Shown here one piece after another: positions 52,463-61,873 of a stretch of 64,000 bases of DNA; positions within the stretch are counted from its first letter, which is position 1; each line of letters opens with the position of its first letter. Both the position numbers and the translations under genes were made by a program. The notes below the pieces were generated by a model, which saw only the letters and a list, made by a program, of their open reading frames with translations, was not told where the DNA came from and did no database searches. The stretch spans positions 124,001 through 188,000 of the forward strand of contig NZ_JAALDL010000010.1 of NCBI RefSeq assembly GCF_011045095.1, written 5' to 3'. This stretch comes from Grimontia sedimenti. GTDB lineage: Bacteria > Pseudomonadota > Gammaproteobacteria > Enterobacterales > Vibrionaceae.

Positions 52463-52495
52463 TGAAGAAGTGGAAAGTGATTCAGGATCCCGTTA

Positions 52496-53596
52496 ATGGT
52501 GTCACCGGAAAACAACGCAAAGAAACGCGCAACCATATTGGTCGTCGATGATACGCCTGAAAATCTTGTGTTCGTGAGCGAGATGCTCAAGAACGATTAT
52601 GAAGTCAAGGCAGCGACCAATGGCCAAACAGCTCTCGCTATCGTTGAAAAATTTTCCATAGATCTGATTCTCTTGGATGTCGTCATGCCCGGCATGGACG
52701 GCTACGAAGTCTGCCGTCAGATTAAAGCCAAAAAAGGCGGTGGCGATATTCCAGTTATCTTCTTGACTTCTAAGTCAAAAGCGGAAGATCAGGAATTTGG
52801 TTTTTCTGTGGGTGCTGCTGACTACATCAAAAAGCCCCTCAGTCCGCCTATCACGATGGCGCGCATCCGCATCCATCTAGAGAACAAAGCGTCCAAAGAC
52901 TTCCTGCATGATCAAAATGAGTTTTTGGAAGCGGAAGTTCAACGTCGGGTTAAAGAACTCAGTGTTATTCAGGATGTCACCATCAATGCACTCGCAAGCC
53001 TCGCGGAAACACGCGATCAGGAAACCGGTAATCACATTGTCCGTACTCAGTACTATGTAAAAATCCTTGCAGACCAGCTTTACCTGCGTGGCAAATATCC
53101 TGACATAGTGACGCCCGAGTACGTCACTATGGTGTTCAAAACTGCACCGCTTCACGACATCGGCAAAGTCGGTATTCCAGATGCTATCTTGCTGAAACCC
53201 GGCAAGCTGACGGCCGAAGAATTCGACATCATGAAAACGCACGCCAAACTTGGCTACGACGCGATAGTGAAAGCCGAGGAAGAGGTAGGCGCGCATTATC
53301 CATTCCTGAGCGCGGCGAAAGAAATCGCCTATGGTCACCATGAAAAGTGGGATGGCTCTGGCTATCCGCAAGGCTTAGCAGGCGAAGACATTCCGCTCAG
53401 TGCGCGGTTAATGGCGGTTGCTGATGTGTTTGATGCGTTGGTCAGTAAGCGTATTTACAAATCTGCAATGACCAACGACGAGGCGTTTGACATTATCCGG
53501 GAAGGCAGAGGATCGCATTTCGACCCTCTGTTAGTCGATATCATGTTTGAAATGCAGTCAGACTTTATCAAGATCGCAGAGACTTACAAAGACTGA
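52496..53596 (+). CDS. response regulator with HD-GYP domain (probable cyclic-di-GMP phosphodiesterase)
   Basis: A 366-residue protein with an N-terminal receiver (acidic VVDD at 17-19, phosphoacceptor D61 in LLDVVMPGMDG, lysine in IKKPL), a coiled-coil linker and an HD-GYP domain. The metal site is APLHDIGKVGIPD and the family motif is HHEKWDGSGYPQGL, both intact, so it should hydrolyse cyclic-di-GMP. It diverges from a hybrid kinase with an Hpt domain, a likely phosphodonor; that pairing is inferred. AGGA precedes ATG 52496. Confidence 0.92.
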   Translation: MVSPENNAKKRATILVVDDTPENLVFVSEMLKNDYEVKAATNGQTALAIVEKFSIDLILLDVVMPGMDGYEVCRQIKAKKGGGDIPVIFLTSKSKAEDQEFGFSVGAADYIKKPLSPPITMARIRIHLENKASKDFLHDQNEFLEAEVQRRVKELSVIQDVTINALASLAETRDQETGNHIVRTQYYVKILADQLYLRGKYPDIVTPEYVTMVFKTAPLHDIGKVGIPDAILLKPGKLTAEEFDIMKTHAKLGYDAIVKAEEEVGAHYPFLSAAKEIAYGHHEKWDGSGYPQGLAGEDIPLSARLMAVADVFDALVSKRIYKSAMTNDEAFDIIREGRGSHFDPLLVDIMFEMQSDFIKIAETYKD

Positions 53597-53608
53597 CCGC
53601 CGGGATAA

Positions 53609-54256
53609 TCAGCCCACAGCCAACCAAACACCTACACCCATCATCAATGAGCCCGCGATGCGGTTCATCATTCGCACGTTACCGCTTTTTTGTAGGAAGT
53701 GGCGCAGCGTGCGGCCGCCCGAAGCATAAAGTAGTAAACAGCCAAACTCTGTCAGCAGGATAATGCCAATCAGCACGGAAAGCTGAGGTGGCAACGCCAG
53801 AGAAGGGTTAATAAACGGTGGCAACAGCGAAATCATAAACGCCCAACCTTTCGGGTTGGCAATGGCGGTCACAAAGCCTTGCATTGCGAGCGTCAGTCGA
53901 GACGTATCGGAATTTGAAGTGAAATCCTGAGGAATCGCCATTTTCCCTTTAGATAGCCACATCTGGACACCAAGGTAAAACAGATATGCGCCACCCAGAT
54001 ACTTCAGAATCGCAAACAACTCTGGGTAATTGAGCATGATCGCCGCTACGCCAGCAACGGATGCCAGCGAAACCAAACCCACACCAATCAACTCTCCCCA
54101 CATCATGTGAAGGCTACGACGTACACCAATACTCATGCCTAGCGTCATTGCTAGGGTCATGCACATACCCGGCGTTACCGATACAAAAAAGAATGTTGGA
54201 ATAAACACCGCCAACATGGCGATATCAACTGCAGATGCCACTTCATCTCCGGACAT
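53609..54256 (-). CDS. LysE/RhtB-family amino-acid exporter
   Basis: About 215 residues with six hydrophobic helices. The N-terminal FFFVSVTPGMCMTLAMTLG is the LysE family signature, with the conserved proline in the first loop. These proteins export amino acids such as lysine, arginine, homoserine or threonine; which one is unknown. The start is unclear: ATG 54256 gives the usual topology, while a TTG at 54322 has a strong GGAGG that is also part of the upstream terminator. It converges with the HD-GYP gene. Confidence 0.85.
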   Translation of the reverse strand: MSGDEVASAVDIAMLAVFIPTFFFVSVTPGMCMTLAMTLGMSIGVRRSLHMMWGELIGVGLVSLASVAGVAAIMLNYPELFAILKYLGGAYLFYLGVQMWLSKGKMAIPQDFTSNSDTSRLTLAMQGFVTAIANPKGWAFMISLLPPFINPSLALPPQLSVLIGIILLTEFGCLLLYASGGRTLRHFLQKSGNVRMMNRIAGSLMMGVGVWLAVG

Positions 54257-54318
54257 AACAAGCATAAAGAAGCGTAGTAGAAACCGAGTCTTGGTTAGCG
54301 TCAAGCGGTATTGCTGAG

Positions 54319-54348
54319 ACAAAAAGGCCTCCTAATCTGGAGGCCTTT
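54319..54348 (-). terminator. terminator of the TRAP permease genes
   Basis: AAAGGCCTCC and GGAGGCCTTT pair around AGATTA on the minus strand, followed by TTTTT. It overlaps the possible TTG start of the LysE-type gene. Confidence 0.78.
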
Positions 54349-54366
54349 AAAACTCTGCGTTTCCGC

Positions 54367-55746
54367 TTATCCGTATACCAACTCTGGTAGCCAGGTCGCC
54401 AATGACGGCCAGTAAGCCAGCATCATCAGCACCAAAATCTGGATGGCGATAAACGGCATCACACCACGATAAATATCCATGGTTGAGATCGAGTTAGGCG
54501 CTACCCCACGTAGGTAGAACAGCGAGAAACCAAACGGTGGCGTCAGGAATGACGTCTGCAGGTTCAGCGCGATCATGATACCCAGCCAAACGGGGTCCAC
54601 ACCCATGGTCAGCAGGATTGGCGCAACAATCGGGATAACGACAAAGGTAATTTCAATGAAGTCGAGGAAGAAGCCCAACAGGAACAATACCAGCATGACC
54701 AGCAGCATCGCGCCAAACACGCCACCCGGAAGACCAGTGAGGAAGTCGCGAACAATGTCGTCACCACCAAAGCCACGGAACACCAGCGCAAACAGTGACG
54801 CACCAATCAGGATCATAAAGACCATGGCGGTCACTTCTGTGGTGGTGCGCATGACTTCCTTGAGGATAGCGAGGTTAAACATGCGCTTACTGGCCGCAAG
54901 AATGATGGCACCCACGGAACCCACAGACGCCGCTTCTGTTGGTGTGGCTACACCCGTCAGGATGGAGCCCAATACGAGCACAATCAGAAGCACTGGCGGG
55001 ATCAATACGGTCAGTACCTGAACGAAGAGTTCTTTGCTGACCTTACGATCTTCTTCTGGAATAGGTGGCACTCGATGCGGTTGTAAAATCGCAATACCAA
55101 TCAGGTACACAATGTACAGCCCCACCAGCACAAAGCCCGGGATCAGCGCGCCAAGGAACAAATCACCCACTGTCACGCTTTCTGGCGAGAAGATCCCCTG
55201 ATCAAGCTGCGCCTGCTGATATGCCGAGGAAATCACATCCCCCAGCAGTACAAGCACGATGGAAGGCGGAATGATTTGACCTAAGGTACCCGAAGCACAA
55301 ATCGTGCCCGTCGCGATACGAGGACAATAGCCGCGCTTCATCATTGAAGGCAGAGACAGCAAGCCCATGGTTACCACGGTCGCACCAACGATACCGGTGC
55401 TCGCTGCCAGCAGCATACCGACGATGGTCACCGAAATACCCAATCCACCCGCTAAGCCGCCAAACACCTGCCCCATGGTATCGAGCAAGTCTTCTGCAAT
55501 TTTGGATTTCTCCAGCATCACGCCCATAAAAACGAACAGCGGGATAGCCACCAGCAGCTCATTGGAGAGCGTGCCAGAGATACGGTTAGGAATAGCTTCA
55601 AGGAAAGCTGGGTCAAACGCTCCCGTTGCCGAACCAATGAAGGCAAACAACAATGCAGAGCCACCTAGCGAAAACGCCACCGGATAACCCACCAGCAATA
55701 CGCCGAAGGTAAACAAAAATAGAAACAGTGCGAGGAACTCGGTCAT
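54367..55746 (-). CDS. TRAP transporter large permease, DctM subunit
   Basis: A 459-residue inner-membrane protein with about 12 helices. MLLAASTGIVGATVVTMGLL and GTICASGTLGQIIPPSIVLV are the two conserved DctM repeat motifs with the sodium-binding region. It overlaps the DctQ gene by four bases. Together with DctQ and DctP it forms a sodium-driven importer for organic acids. Confidence 0.93.
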   Translation of the reverse strand: MTEFLALFLFLFTFGVLLVGYPVAFSLGGSALLFAFIGSATGAFDPAFLEAIPNRISGTLSNELLVAIPLFVFMGVMLEKSKIAEDLLDTMGQVFGGLAGGLGISVTIVGMLLAASTGIVGATVVTMGLLSLPSMMKRGYCPRIATGTICASGTLGQIIPPSIVLVLLGDVISSAYQQAQLDQGIFSPESVTVGDLFLGALIPGFVLVGLYIVYLIGIAILQPHRVPPIPEEDRKVSKELFVQVLTVLIPPVLLIVLVLGSILTGVATPTEAASVGSVGAIILAASKRMFNLAILKEVMRTTTEVTAMVFMILIGASLFALVFRGFGGDDIVRDFLTGLPGGVFGAMLLVMLVLFLLGFFLDFIEITFVVIPIVAPILLTMGVDPVWLGIMIALNLQTSFLTPPFGFSLFYLRGVAPNSISTMDIYRGVMPFIAIQILVLMMLAYWPSLATWLPELVYG

Positions 55747-56309
55747 AGTGCGTGCTCCTCATCGTGATCTTCTAATTGCTTAGCCAAGTCTTGGTGGCCG
55801 GTAAGGGTTAACACGGCTCTCAATGACTCCGCGATACCCTGCAGGATCACTAGCGCGGGCATCAGCAATATACTGGTTTTAAATATGTAACGTGCGTCTA
55901 CGCCACCTGCTTCTTGCGAGCCTTCCATAATGGCCCACGAAGCGGAGACATAATCCCACGCGATATAAAAGATAAACACACAGGTTGGTAGCAGTAAAAA
56001 GAGAAAGCCAAACAGGTCAACCAAGGCTTTTTTCTTTTCACTCATTGGGCGATAGAAAATATCCACGCGTACGTGAGCACCTTTCAACAGCGCGTAAGCT
56101 GCGCCAAGCATAATCACGTAATTATGAAAATAGAGAACGGACTCCTGCATAAACACTGAGCCCGTGTTAAACACATAACGCATCACAACCACCACGAAGG
56201 TGATAAGCACAATTGCCAACACGAACCAGGAAACGAAGCGACCCGTCCAATCACTGAATCGATTGATCCCTTTGATCAGGGAAATCAGAAAAGGAGAAGC
56301 GGTTTCCAT
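55743..56309 (-). CDS. TRAP transporter small permease, DctQ subunit
   Basis: A 188-residue protein with four transmembrane helices. FNTGSVFMQESVLYFHNYVIML carries the DctQ pattern, seen in the parts FNTGSVFMQE and HNYVIMLGAAYALL, and HVRVDIFYRPMS follows. It is unusually long for a DctQ because of a loop (ASWAIMEGSQEAGGVDARYI) as in the TakQ-type systems. It starts 87 bases after the binding-protein gene, past an internal terminator, and overlaps dctM. Confidence 0.88.
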   Translation of the reverse strand: METASPFLISLIKGINRFSDWTGRFVSWFVLAIVLITFVVVVMRYVFNTGSVFMQESVLYFHNYVIMLGAAYALLKGAHVRVDIFYRPMSEKKKALVDLFGFLFLLLPTCVFIFYIAWDYVSASWAIMEGSQEAGGVDARYIFKTSILLMPALVILQGIAESLRAVLTLTGHQDLAKQLEDHDEEHAL

Positions 56310-56360
56310 ACAACAACTCTTACTTCAGCCCTTAGGGCTTTTGTTTTTATGAGGGTATTG

Positions 56361-56387
56361 AAAAAGGCAGTGCCCGGGGCACTGCCT
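56361..56387 (-). terminator. attenuator-like terminator between DctP and DctQ genes
   Basis: AGGCAGTGCCC and GGGCACTGCCT form a near-perfect stem on the minus strand, followed by TTTTTC. Being inside the operon, it should reduce permease expression relative to binding protein. Confidence 0.75.
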
Positions 56388-56395
56388 GTTCAACA

Positions 56396-57505
56396 TTATT
56401 GCGGATTACGGGCGTTCAGCATGGCTTGCTCAGAAATAGCATGCCAGTCAATTGCCTGATCGCGGAAAGATTTGTAAGAGTCGTAAACCTTCTTACTGAT
56501 TTCATCCACTTCTGCCTGCTCAGCAACCACTTCATCAGCTACTGCTTGCAGTTGAGTCAGTACTTCTTGTGGGTACGGACGGAGCTCTACTTTGTGCTCG
56601 TTCACCAGGCTTTCCAGCGCTGCGTTGTTGCGCGCAGTGAATTCAGCCAGCATGTCGGCATTCGCTACACGTGTTGCCGCCAGAACGATAGATTGCAGAT
56701 CTTTAGGCAGCTTCTCAAATGCTTGCTTGTTGATCAGCGCTTCCAGCGTTGTACCTGGCTCATGCCACCCCGGGTAGTAGTAGTATTTCGCCGCTTTGTG
56801 CAGACCAAATGCCAAATCGTTGTATGGACCTACCCACTCAGTCGCGTCAATCGCGCCAGATTGCAGAGATGGGAAGATTTCGCCGCCCGGCAGCAGTACA
56901 GGCGTACCACCTACTCGTTTCAGCACCTCACCGCCCAACCCAGGGATACGCATTTTCAGGCCTTCAAGGTCACTGATTTGGTTGATTTCTTTGTTGAACC
57001 AGCCACCCATTTGTACGCCAGTGTTACCCGCTGGCATTGGGATGATACCGAATGGTTCGTAAGCTTCCGCCCACAGTTCCAGACCACCACCGTTGTAGAT
57101 CCAGCCGTTCATTTCCTGCGCGGTCAGACCAAATGGTACTGCTGCGAAAAACTGGCCTGCCGGTGCTTTACCTTTCCAGTAGTAGCCAGCGCCATGACCC
57201 ATTTCGGCAGTACCACGAGATACTGCATCAAACACATCCAGTGCACCCACCAGCTCGCCGGCACCGTACACTTTCACTTCCAGGCGACCGTCACTCATTT
57301 CAGTGATCAGCTCAGCAAGGTTGTTTGCGCCCGTTCCCAAACCAGGGAAGTTCTTCGGCCAGGTGGTGACCATTTTCCAGGTTACTTTTTCTTGCGCAGC
57401 GGGTGCAGCTTCAGCTGCCGCTTCCTGCTTTTGCTCACCACAGCCGGCCATGAACACACTGAGTGCTACTGCGGCGGTGGCGAGGAACGAACGACGTTTC
57501 AACAT
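56396..57505 (-). CDS. TRAP transporter substrate-binding protein, DctP family (2-oxoacid TakP type)
   Basis: A 369-residue DctP-family protein. The N terminus MLKRRSFLATAAVALSVF has a twin-arginine motif (RRSFL) and a lipobox (FMAGC), so it should be a Tat-exported lipoprotein. IDATEWVGPYNDLAFGLH and YYYPGWHEPGTTLEALIN resemble the Rhodobacter TakP protein that binds pyruvate and other 2-oxoacids; KMRIPGLGGEV holds the conserved arginine. The start at 57505 follows AAGGAG. It is the first gene of the DctP-DctQ-DctM unit. Confidence 0.9.
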   Translation of the reverse strand: MLKRRSFLATAAVALSVFMAGCGEQKQEAAAEAAPAAQEKVTWKMVTTWPKNFPGLGTGANNLAELITEMSDGRLEVKVYGAGELVGALDVFDAVSRGTAEMGHGAGYYWKGKAPAGQFFAAVPFGLTAQEMNGWIYNGGGLELWAEAYEPFGIIPMPAGNTGVQMGGWFNKEINQISDLEGLKMRIPGLGGEVLKRVGGTPVLLPGGEIFPSLQSGAIDATEWVGPYNDLAFGLHKAAKYYYYPGWHEPGTTLEALINKQAFEKLPKDLQSIVLAATRVANADMLAEFTARNNAALESLVNEHKVELRPYPQEVLTQLQAVADEVVAEQAEVDEISKKVYDSYKSFRDQAIDWHAISEQAMLNARNPQ

Positions 57506-57837
57506 GATTTCAGTCTCCTTGCTCGAAATGGCGGTAACAACAGGCAACGCGGAAAGTTGCAAAAGATAGGTGCAGGCTGCCTGTTCAATCCGTGGCTATC
57601 TCACTAACTATGCAGTTAATGAGATGTTGCAATAACTTTACTCATTATGCGCCTAGGCAAGTAGCTTCATCACAAGGTAGTTTGAAGTCGGTCAAACAAT
57701 GATCAGGTTTTATTTAACCTTCTGATAGATAACTCCCTATGTAGCCTCCTAATTGCGTGCTACCACGCACTGTTTTTGGGGATTTCACCTTATTTAAAAT
57801 GCACAAAAAAGCCCCTATTCTCAGGGGCTCAATTTTG
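57506..57837. other. intergenic region ahead of the TRAP operon
   Basis: These 332 bases hold the ribosome site of the DctP gene and, at the far end, the terminator of the PepSY gene. The rest is AT-rich and I see no gene or clear operator. Confidence 0.45.
57804..57831 (-). terminator. rho-independent terminator after the PepSY gene
   Basis: On the minus strand, GAGCCCCT pairs with AGGGGCTT around GAGAAT, followed by a T6 run. Confidence 0.85.
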
Positions 57838-59253
57838 TTAACTGAAAGCATGTTTCAAACTCTGCACACGTCGGAAGATAAGCCAATCGATGCATAAAAT
57901 TGCAACCACTGACAAGCCAGCGAGCGGAAACAACAGACAGATGGCAATCAGGGTTGTCGCTCCGACCACCCAAAAACCACCACCAGCCACGACAGGTGGC
58001 GCGCCAAGTTTGCGTGAACCGTTCGGACGACGCTTCCACCACATAACACCACCAGTGATAGATATAGCGATAAAGGCAAGACAGAAAAATACATTCAGCG
58101 CTTTATTGATGATGCTGATATCCCCCTGATGCAATGCAATCCCTGCCGCCATCGCTTTTGCCATCCAGTTGTAATCTGCAAAGGTAATATCTGCCAGCAC
58201 TTCACCACTGTATTGGTCTACGTGCATGGTTCTGTCTTGCCTTGGGTCGGTAATATCTCCACTCATGGTGTTCGCCGACAAGGTATAAACCCCAGTATCC
58301 GACTTCGGAAATTTCAGCTTATAGTGGGTAAAACCCACTTCCTTAGCCAAGGTCACAACCTGATCGATGCTCACATCCGCAGCGTACTTGCGTTCCACGT
58401 TGGGCTCAGGTGCACCATGACCACCATGATCAGAGCTCGGTACTGGCGTTTGCTCGAGGTTCCAGGGCATTTCCTCTTCAGAGCCATGATTAAGCATCTT
58501 GTGGGTGATCACCGATTCAGGCGCGTTTTTAGAGCGTTCAGCTGGGAAGCTGCCCCAAGGCTGAACAATTTTTCCGCCCCAGATACCCGCCCAGGCAAGA
58601 CCAGACAATACAAACAGCAGTAATACCACGGATAAAACGCCACCTAGATTGGCATGCAAGTCCCGCATGAAAATGCGCGAACCGCTGTCGGTACGGATCT
58701 TAAGAAAACCGGCTCGGCTTGCCGCGTCTTTCGGCCACCAGAGGTAAATCCCTGACAACAGCAGCAGAATCATAAAACTGGCGGCAGTTTCAATCAGTCG
58801 ATCACCTAAGTCACCAATAAGTAGTGTGCCGTGAATATCGTTCGCCAGCTCATACCAACTGTCGCTGCGGTCGATTGTCCCTGTCACTTCCGCTGTATAC
58901 GGGTTCACTATGGCAAAACGGGTTTCACCGCTTGGCAATTGAATGGAAAAACGGCTGACAGTATCTGCGGTTCGCGCTGGAATAAATTGCGTCACCGTGG
59001 CTTCTGGAAACGCCTGATTTACCGCATTGAGCTGTTCAGAAGGTTGCATTGGTTGTCCGCTGGCCTGAACCGTTAACATGTCTCCGTAGCGGGCAGATTC
59101 AATCTCATCATCAAACAGCATGACAAGACCGGTAACGCTCAGCATCAACATAAAGGGAATAACGAAAAGTCCGGCATAGAAGTGCCATCGCCAAGCAGTG
59201 AAATATCGCGCTTTTTGGGCAGCCGCAGCCGCTGTGTTGGTTTCACTAACCAT
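57838..59253 (-). CDS. PepSY-associated transmembrane protein (PiuB-like)
   Basis: A 471-residue inner-membrane protein with four to five hydrophobic helices and two periplasmic PepSY-like regions. FTAWRWHFYAGLFVIPFML and the HANLGGVLSVVLLL segment carry the histidines expected of this group, which includes iron-regulated PiuB and ferric reductase-like proteins. Start MVSETNTAAAAAQKARY at 59253 follows AAAGGA. The neighbour upstream is a DUF2946-like gene; such pairs are often linked with iron or copper homeostasis. That link is inferred. Confidence 0.83.
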   Translation of the reverse strand: MVSETNTAAAAAQKARYFTAWRWHFYAGLFVIPFMLMLSVTGLVMLFDDEIESARYGDMLTVQASGQPMQPSEQLNAVNQAFPEATVTQFIPARTADTVSRFSIQLPSGETRFAIVNPYTAEVTGTIDRSDSWYELANDIHGTLLIGDLGDRLIETAASFMILLLLSGIYLWWPKDAASRAGFLKIRTDSGSRIFMRDLHANLGGVLSVVLLLFVLSGLAWAGIWGGKIVQPWGSFPAERSKNAPESVITHKMLNHGSEEEMPWNLEQTPVPSSDHGGHGAPEPNVERKYAADVSIDQVVTLAKEVGFTHYKLKFPKSDTGVYTLSANTMSGDITDPRQDRTMHVDQYSGEVLADITFADYNWMAKAMAAGIALHQGDISIINKALNVFFCLAFIAISITGGVMWWKRRPNGSRKLGAPPVVAGGGFWVVGATTLIAICLLFPLAGLSVVAILCIDWLIFRRVQSLKHAFS

Positions 59254-59403
59254 GATTAGTTTTCCTTTCTCATAAGCAAACACACCGCAAAACACGCAGT
59301 GCATTTTTATAGATGACTTTACTCAGTGGGCTTAGCGCCCTATTTATTTTTGTTTTAGAACACTCCAGCCCTCAGCAACTACAGCTGTATACGAGCTTGG
59401 AGA

Positions 59404-59760
59404 TTATGAGAGTGAGAAAGGTGGGGCGCGGGCGATGGGAGATTCAAACCTTACCCTTTGAGCCAATAAAGAGTAACGCTGATTCCCCACGAATTTTACG
59501 TGAGTATGAGTGTCTGTGGTGGTGAGTGTAAGGTGATGACTAAAAGAGAAGTGGCTGAACGGACAAGGCTTTCCATGGTGCTTTCCTTCATCGCTGGTTT
59601 CTTCCCCTTCAACCTGAACCAGCTTAAAGCCATTAACAGTACAGAGTGTTTCCCAAACGCCAGCATTGCTGCCATGGGCATTTATCACAGGCATCAGTGA
59701 GACCAGCACCCAACTTAAGGCGCTTGCCAACAACATCATTCGTTTAAATGACGCCCTCAC
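59404..59760 (-). CDS. DUF2946-like small membrane or periplasmic protein
   Basis: A 118-residue protein starting at a GTG at 59760, seven bases after AGGA. One N-terminal helix MLLASALSWVLVSLMPVIN is followed by VWETLCTVNGFKLVQV and CPFSHFSFSHH, a cysteine- and histidine-rich tail. The CTVNG...CPF pattern is that of the DUF2946 family, found beside copper and iron proteins. It is the likely partner of the PepSY gene, 150 bases away on the same strand. Confidence 0.65.
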   Translation of the reverse strand: MRASFKRMMLLASALSWVLVSLMPVINAHGSNAGVWETLCTVNGFKLVQVEGEETSDEGKHHGKPCPFSHFSFSHHLTLTTTDTHTHVKFVGNQRYSLLAQRVRFESPIARAPPFSLS

Positions 59761-59951
59761 ATACCCATCCTGCTTGTGAATATAAGCCGCAAAATATATA
59801 TCACTAAGTGTATTGATGCAGTGAGCCAGTATGAAAAGAAAGCAATTGATGTGAGGTGAGTTAAAAAACAGGTTACAAGCCCGCAAAGATTGGGTATTCC
59901 TACCAGCTCAAGCCATTCCCAAATCCCTTATCAATCACTTATCCCTACAAT

Positions 59952-59975
59952 ATACGTTTAGACGTCTAGCCGTAA
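59952..59975 (+). promoter_or_regulatory. MetJ operator, three tandem met boxes
   Basis: ATACGTTT, AGACGTCT and AGCCGTAA are contiguous 8-base met boxes; the central one is the perfect consensus. It predicts repression of metNIQ by MetJ with S-adenosylmethionine. Confidence 0.88.
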
Positions 59976-59984
59976 AAATATCTA

Positions 59985-60013
59985 TTGACTTATTTTGAGA
60001 CAATAAATAGCAT
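59985..60013 (+). promoter_or_regulatory. probable metN promoter
   Basis: TTGACT (59985-59990), a 17-base spacer and TAGCAT (60008-60013). It begins nine bases after the last met box, where a bound MetJ array would block RNA polymerase. Confidence 0.6.
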
Positions 60014-60097
60014 CAAACACCAGATAGCCACAAAAACCCCATAACAATCGCTATCTTTTTTACCTTTTATTAACACGATTTTTGTCCAGGAAGGCCT

Positions 60098-61132
60098 ATG
60101 ATCGAAATAAAACAGGTTAACAAGGAGTTCAAACAGGGTGATCTGACGATCCATGCCCTGCGCGATATTGACCTCCAGATTCCTCAGGGCAGAATTTTTG
60201 GTGTTATTGGTGCATCAGGTGCCGGTAAAAGTACACTGATCCGCATCGTCAACCTGCTGGAACGCCCAACCTCTGGGAAAGTCGTCGTTGACGGCGTTGA
60301 GCTCACCGCTCTGTCTCAATCAGAACTGACCCGTGAGCGCCAGAAAATCGGCATGATTTTCCAGCACTTCAACCTGCTTTCCTCCCGCACTGTGTTTAAC
60401 AATGTGGCACTGCCTCTGGAACTAGCAGGCAAAGACAAACAACACATTCAACGCAAAGTGACTGAGCTGCTGGATTTAGTCGGCCTGAGTGATAAACACC
60501 ATAGCTATCCCTCTAACCTCAGCGGCGGTCAAAAGCAGCGTGTGGCCATTGCGCGCGCGTTAGCAAGCGATCCAAAAGTACTACTGTGTGACGAAGCCAC
60601 CAGCGCATTGGATCCGGCGACGACCCACTCCATCCTGAATCTATTGCAGACCATCAACCAGAAGCTGGGCTTGACCATATTGCTGATCACTCACGAAATG
60701 GACGTGGTGAAGCGCATCTGTCACGAAGTAGCGATCATCGGTGGCGGTGAGTTGGTAGAGAAAGGTCCTGTGAGCGATATCTTCGCTCATCCGAAAACAG
60801 AGCTGGCGCGCACTTTTATCCGCGCAACGCTGGATCTCTCCATCCCGCAGGATTACGAAGAGCGGCTGCAACCTCAGAGTGATGGTCACTTACCACCACT
60901 GGTTCGCCTTGAGTTCACTGGCGCCAGTGTCGATGCCCCGCTTATCAGCCAGGTATCACGAAAGTTCAATATCGACATCAGCATTCTGAGTTCTGACATG
61001 GACTATGCGGGCGGCGTGAAATTTGGCCTGATGCTGGCGGAATTCTTTGGCGACGAAGAGAACGTCAACCACGCACTGACTTACCTAAAAGATCACAACA
61101 TCAACATCGAGGTGCTGGGCTATGTCGCTTAA
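60098..61132 (+). CDS. metN: methionine ABC transporter ATP-binding protein MetN
   Basis: A 344-residue ATPase. Walker A is GASGAGKST (38-46), the signature is LSGGQKQR, Walker B is [13 protein letters not shown], and the C-terminal NIL/ACT-like regulatory domain (about 265-344, [16 protein letters not shown]) that senses methionine is present. It is the first gene of the metNIQ operon and overlaps metI by 11 bases. It powers uptake of D- and L-methionine. Confidence 0.97.
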   Translation: MIEIKQVNKEFKQGDLTIHALRDIDLQIPQGRIFGVIGASGAGKSTLIRIVNLLERPTSGKVVVDGVELTALSQSELTRERQKIGMIFQHFNLLSSRTVFNNVALPLELAGKDKQHIQRKVTELLDLVGLSDKHHSYPSNLSGGQKQRVAIARALASDPKVLLCDEATSALDPATTHSILNLLQTINQKLGLTILLITHEMDVVKRICHEVAIIGGGELVEKGPVSDIFAHPKTELARTFIRATLDLSIPQDYEERLQPQSDGHLPPLVRLEFTGASVDAPLISQVSRKFNIDISILSSDMDYAGGVKFGLMLAEFFGDEENVNHALTYLKDHNINIEVLGYVA

Positions 61133-61814
61133 TATCGCTGCTGTTTCAGGTTGGTTTGCTGAAAACGAACGCCTTGTTGGCCTGTTGATTGATGCACTGG
61201 GCCAGACCCTGACCATGGTCTTTGTATCCGGTGCGATTGGTTTCCTGTTTGGTATTCCTTTAGGTGTACTGCTGCACCTCACTAAGCCACGCGGCTTGTT
61301 GGAAAACGCGGCATTGAACAAATCCATTGGCATCATCGTCAATATTGGCCGCTCAATCCCTTTCATTATTTTGCTGGTCGCCATCATCCCATTCACCCGC
61401 TTCATCATGGGAACGTCCATCGGTACAGGTGCAGCGATTGTTCCCCTCACTGTCGGTGCGATTCCGTTTATCGCACGTCTGGTTGAGGGTGCATTGCTGG
61501 AAGTGCCGTCAGGTTTGGTCGAGGCGGCTCAAGCAATGGGTGCAACACCACTACAAATTATCCGCAAAGTCCTTCTGCCAGAAGCGATGCCGGGCATTTT
61601 GAACGGCGCAACAATCACCTTGGTAACGCTGGTGAGCTACTCCGCCATGGCGGGTGCTGTTGGCGGCGGCGGTCTGGGCGATGTGGGTATCCGATACGGC
61701 TACCAGCGTTTTGACGGCACCGTCATGCTGATCACCGTAGTGATGCTGGTGATATTGGTGCAAATGATTCAGTCAGCTGGCGACTACTTCGTGAAGCGGG
61801 TTGACCACAGATAA
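61122..61814 (+). CDS. metI: methionine ABC transporter permease MetI
   Basis: A 230-residue membrane protein with five helices. The EAA loop reads [24 protein letters not shown], represented by [10 protein letters not shown] and [20 protein letters not shown] is also typical. Translation is probably coupled to metN. Confidence 0.96.
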   Translation: MSLNIAAVSGWFAENERLVGLLIDALGQTLTMVFVSGAIGFLFGIPLGVLLHLTKPRGLLENAALNKSIGIIVNIGRSIPFIILLVAIIPFTRFIMGTSIGTGAAIVPLTVGAIPFIARLVEGALLEVPSGLVEAAQAMGATPLQIIRKVLLPEAMPGILNGATITLVTLVSYSAMAGAVGGGGLGDVGIRYGYQRFDGTVMLITVVMLVILVQMIQSAGDYFVKRVDHR

Positions 61815-61818
61815 AAAA

Positions 61819-61837
61819 CGGATGGTGACACCATCCG
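61819..61837 (+). other. stabilising hairpin between metI and metQ
   Basis: CGGATGGT and ACCATCCG pair perfectly with a GAC loop. No T-tract follows, so it may protect a metQ-rich processed message. Confidence 0.5.
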
Positions 61838-61873
61838 GATAAATGGAAATTCTGAATTTTAAGGAGATACGTG

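Larger units (their letters stand above)
59761..60097. other. 337-base divergent region upstream of metN
   Basis: It contains the MetJ operator and metN promoter near its right end. I see no small gene elsewhere in it. Confidence 0.5.
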
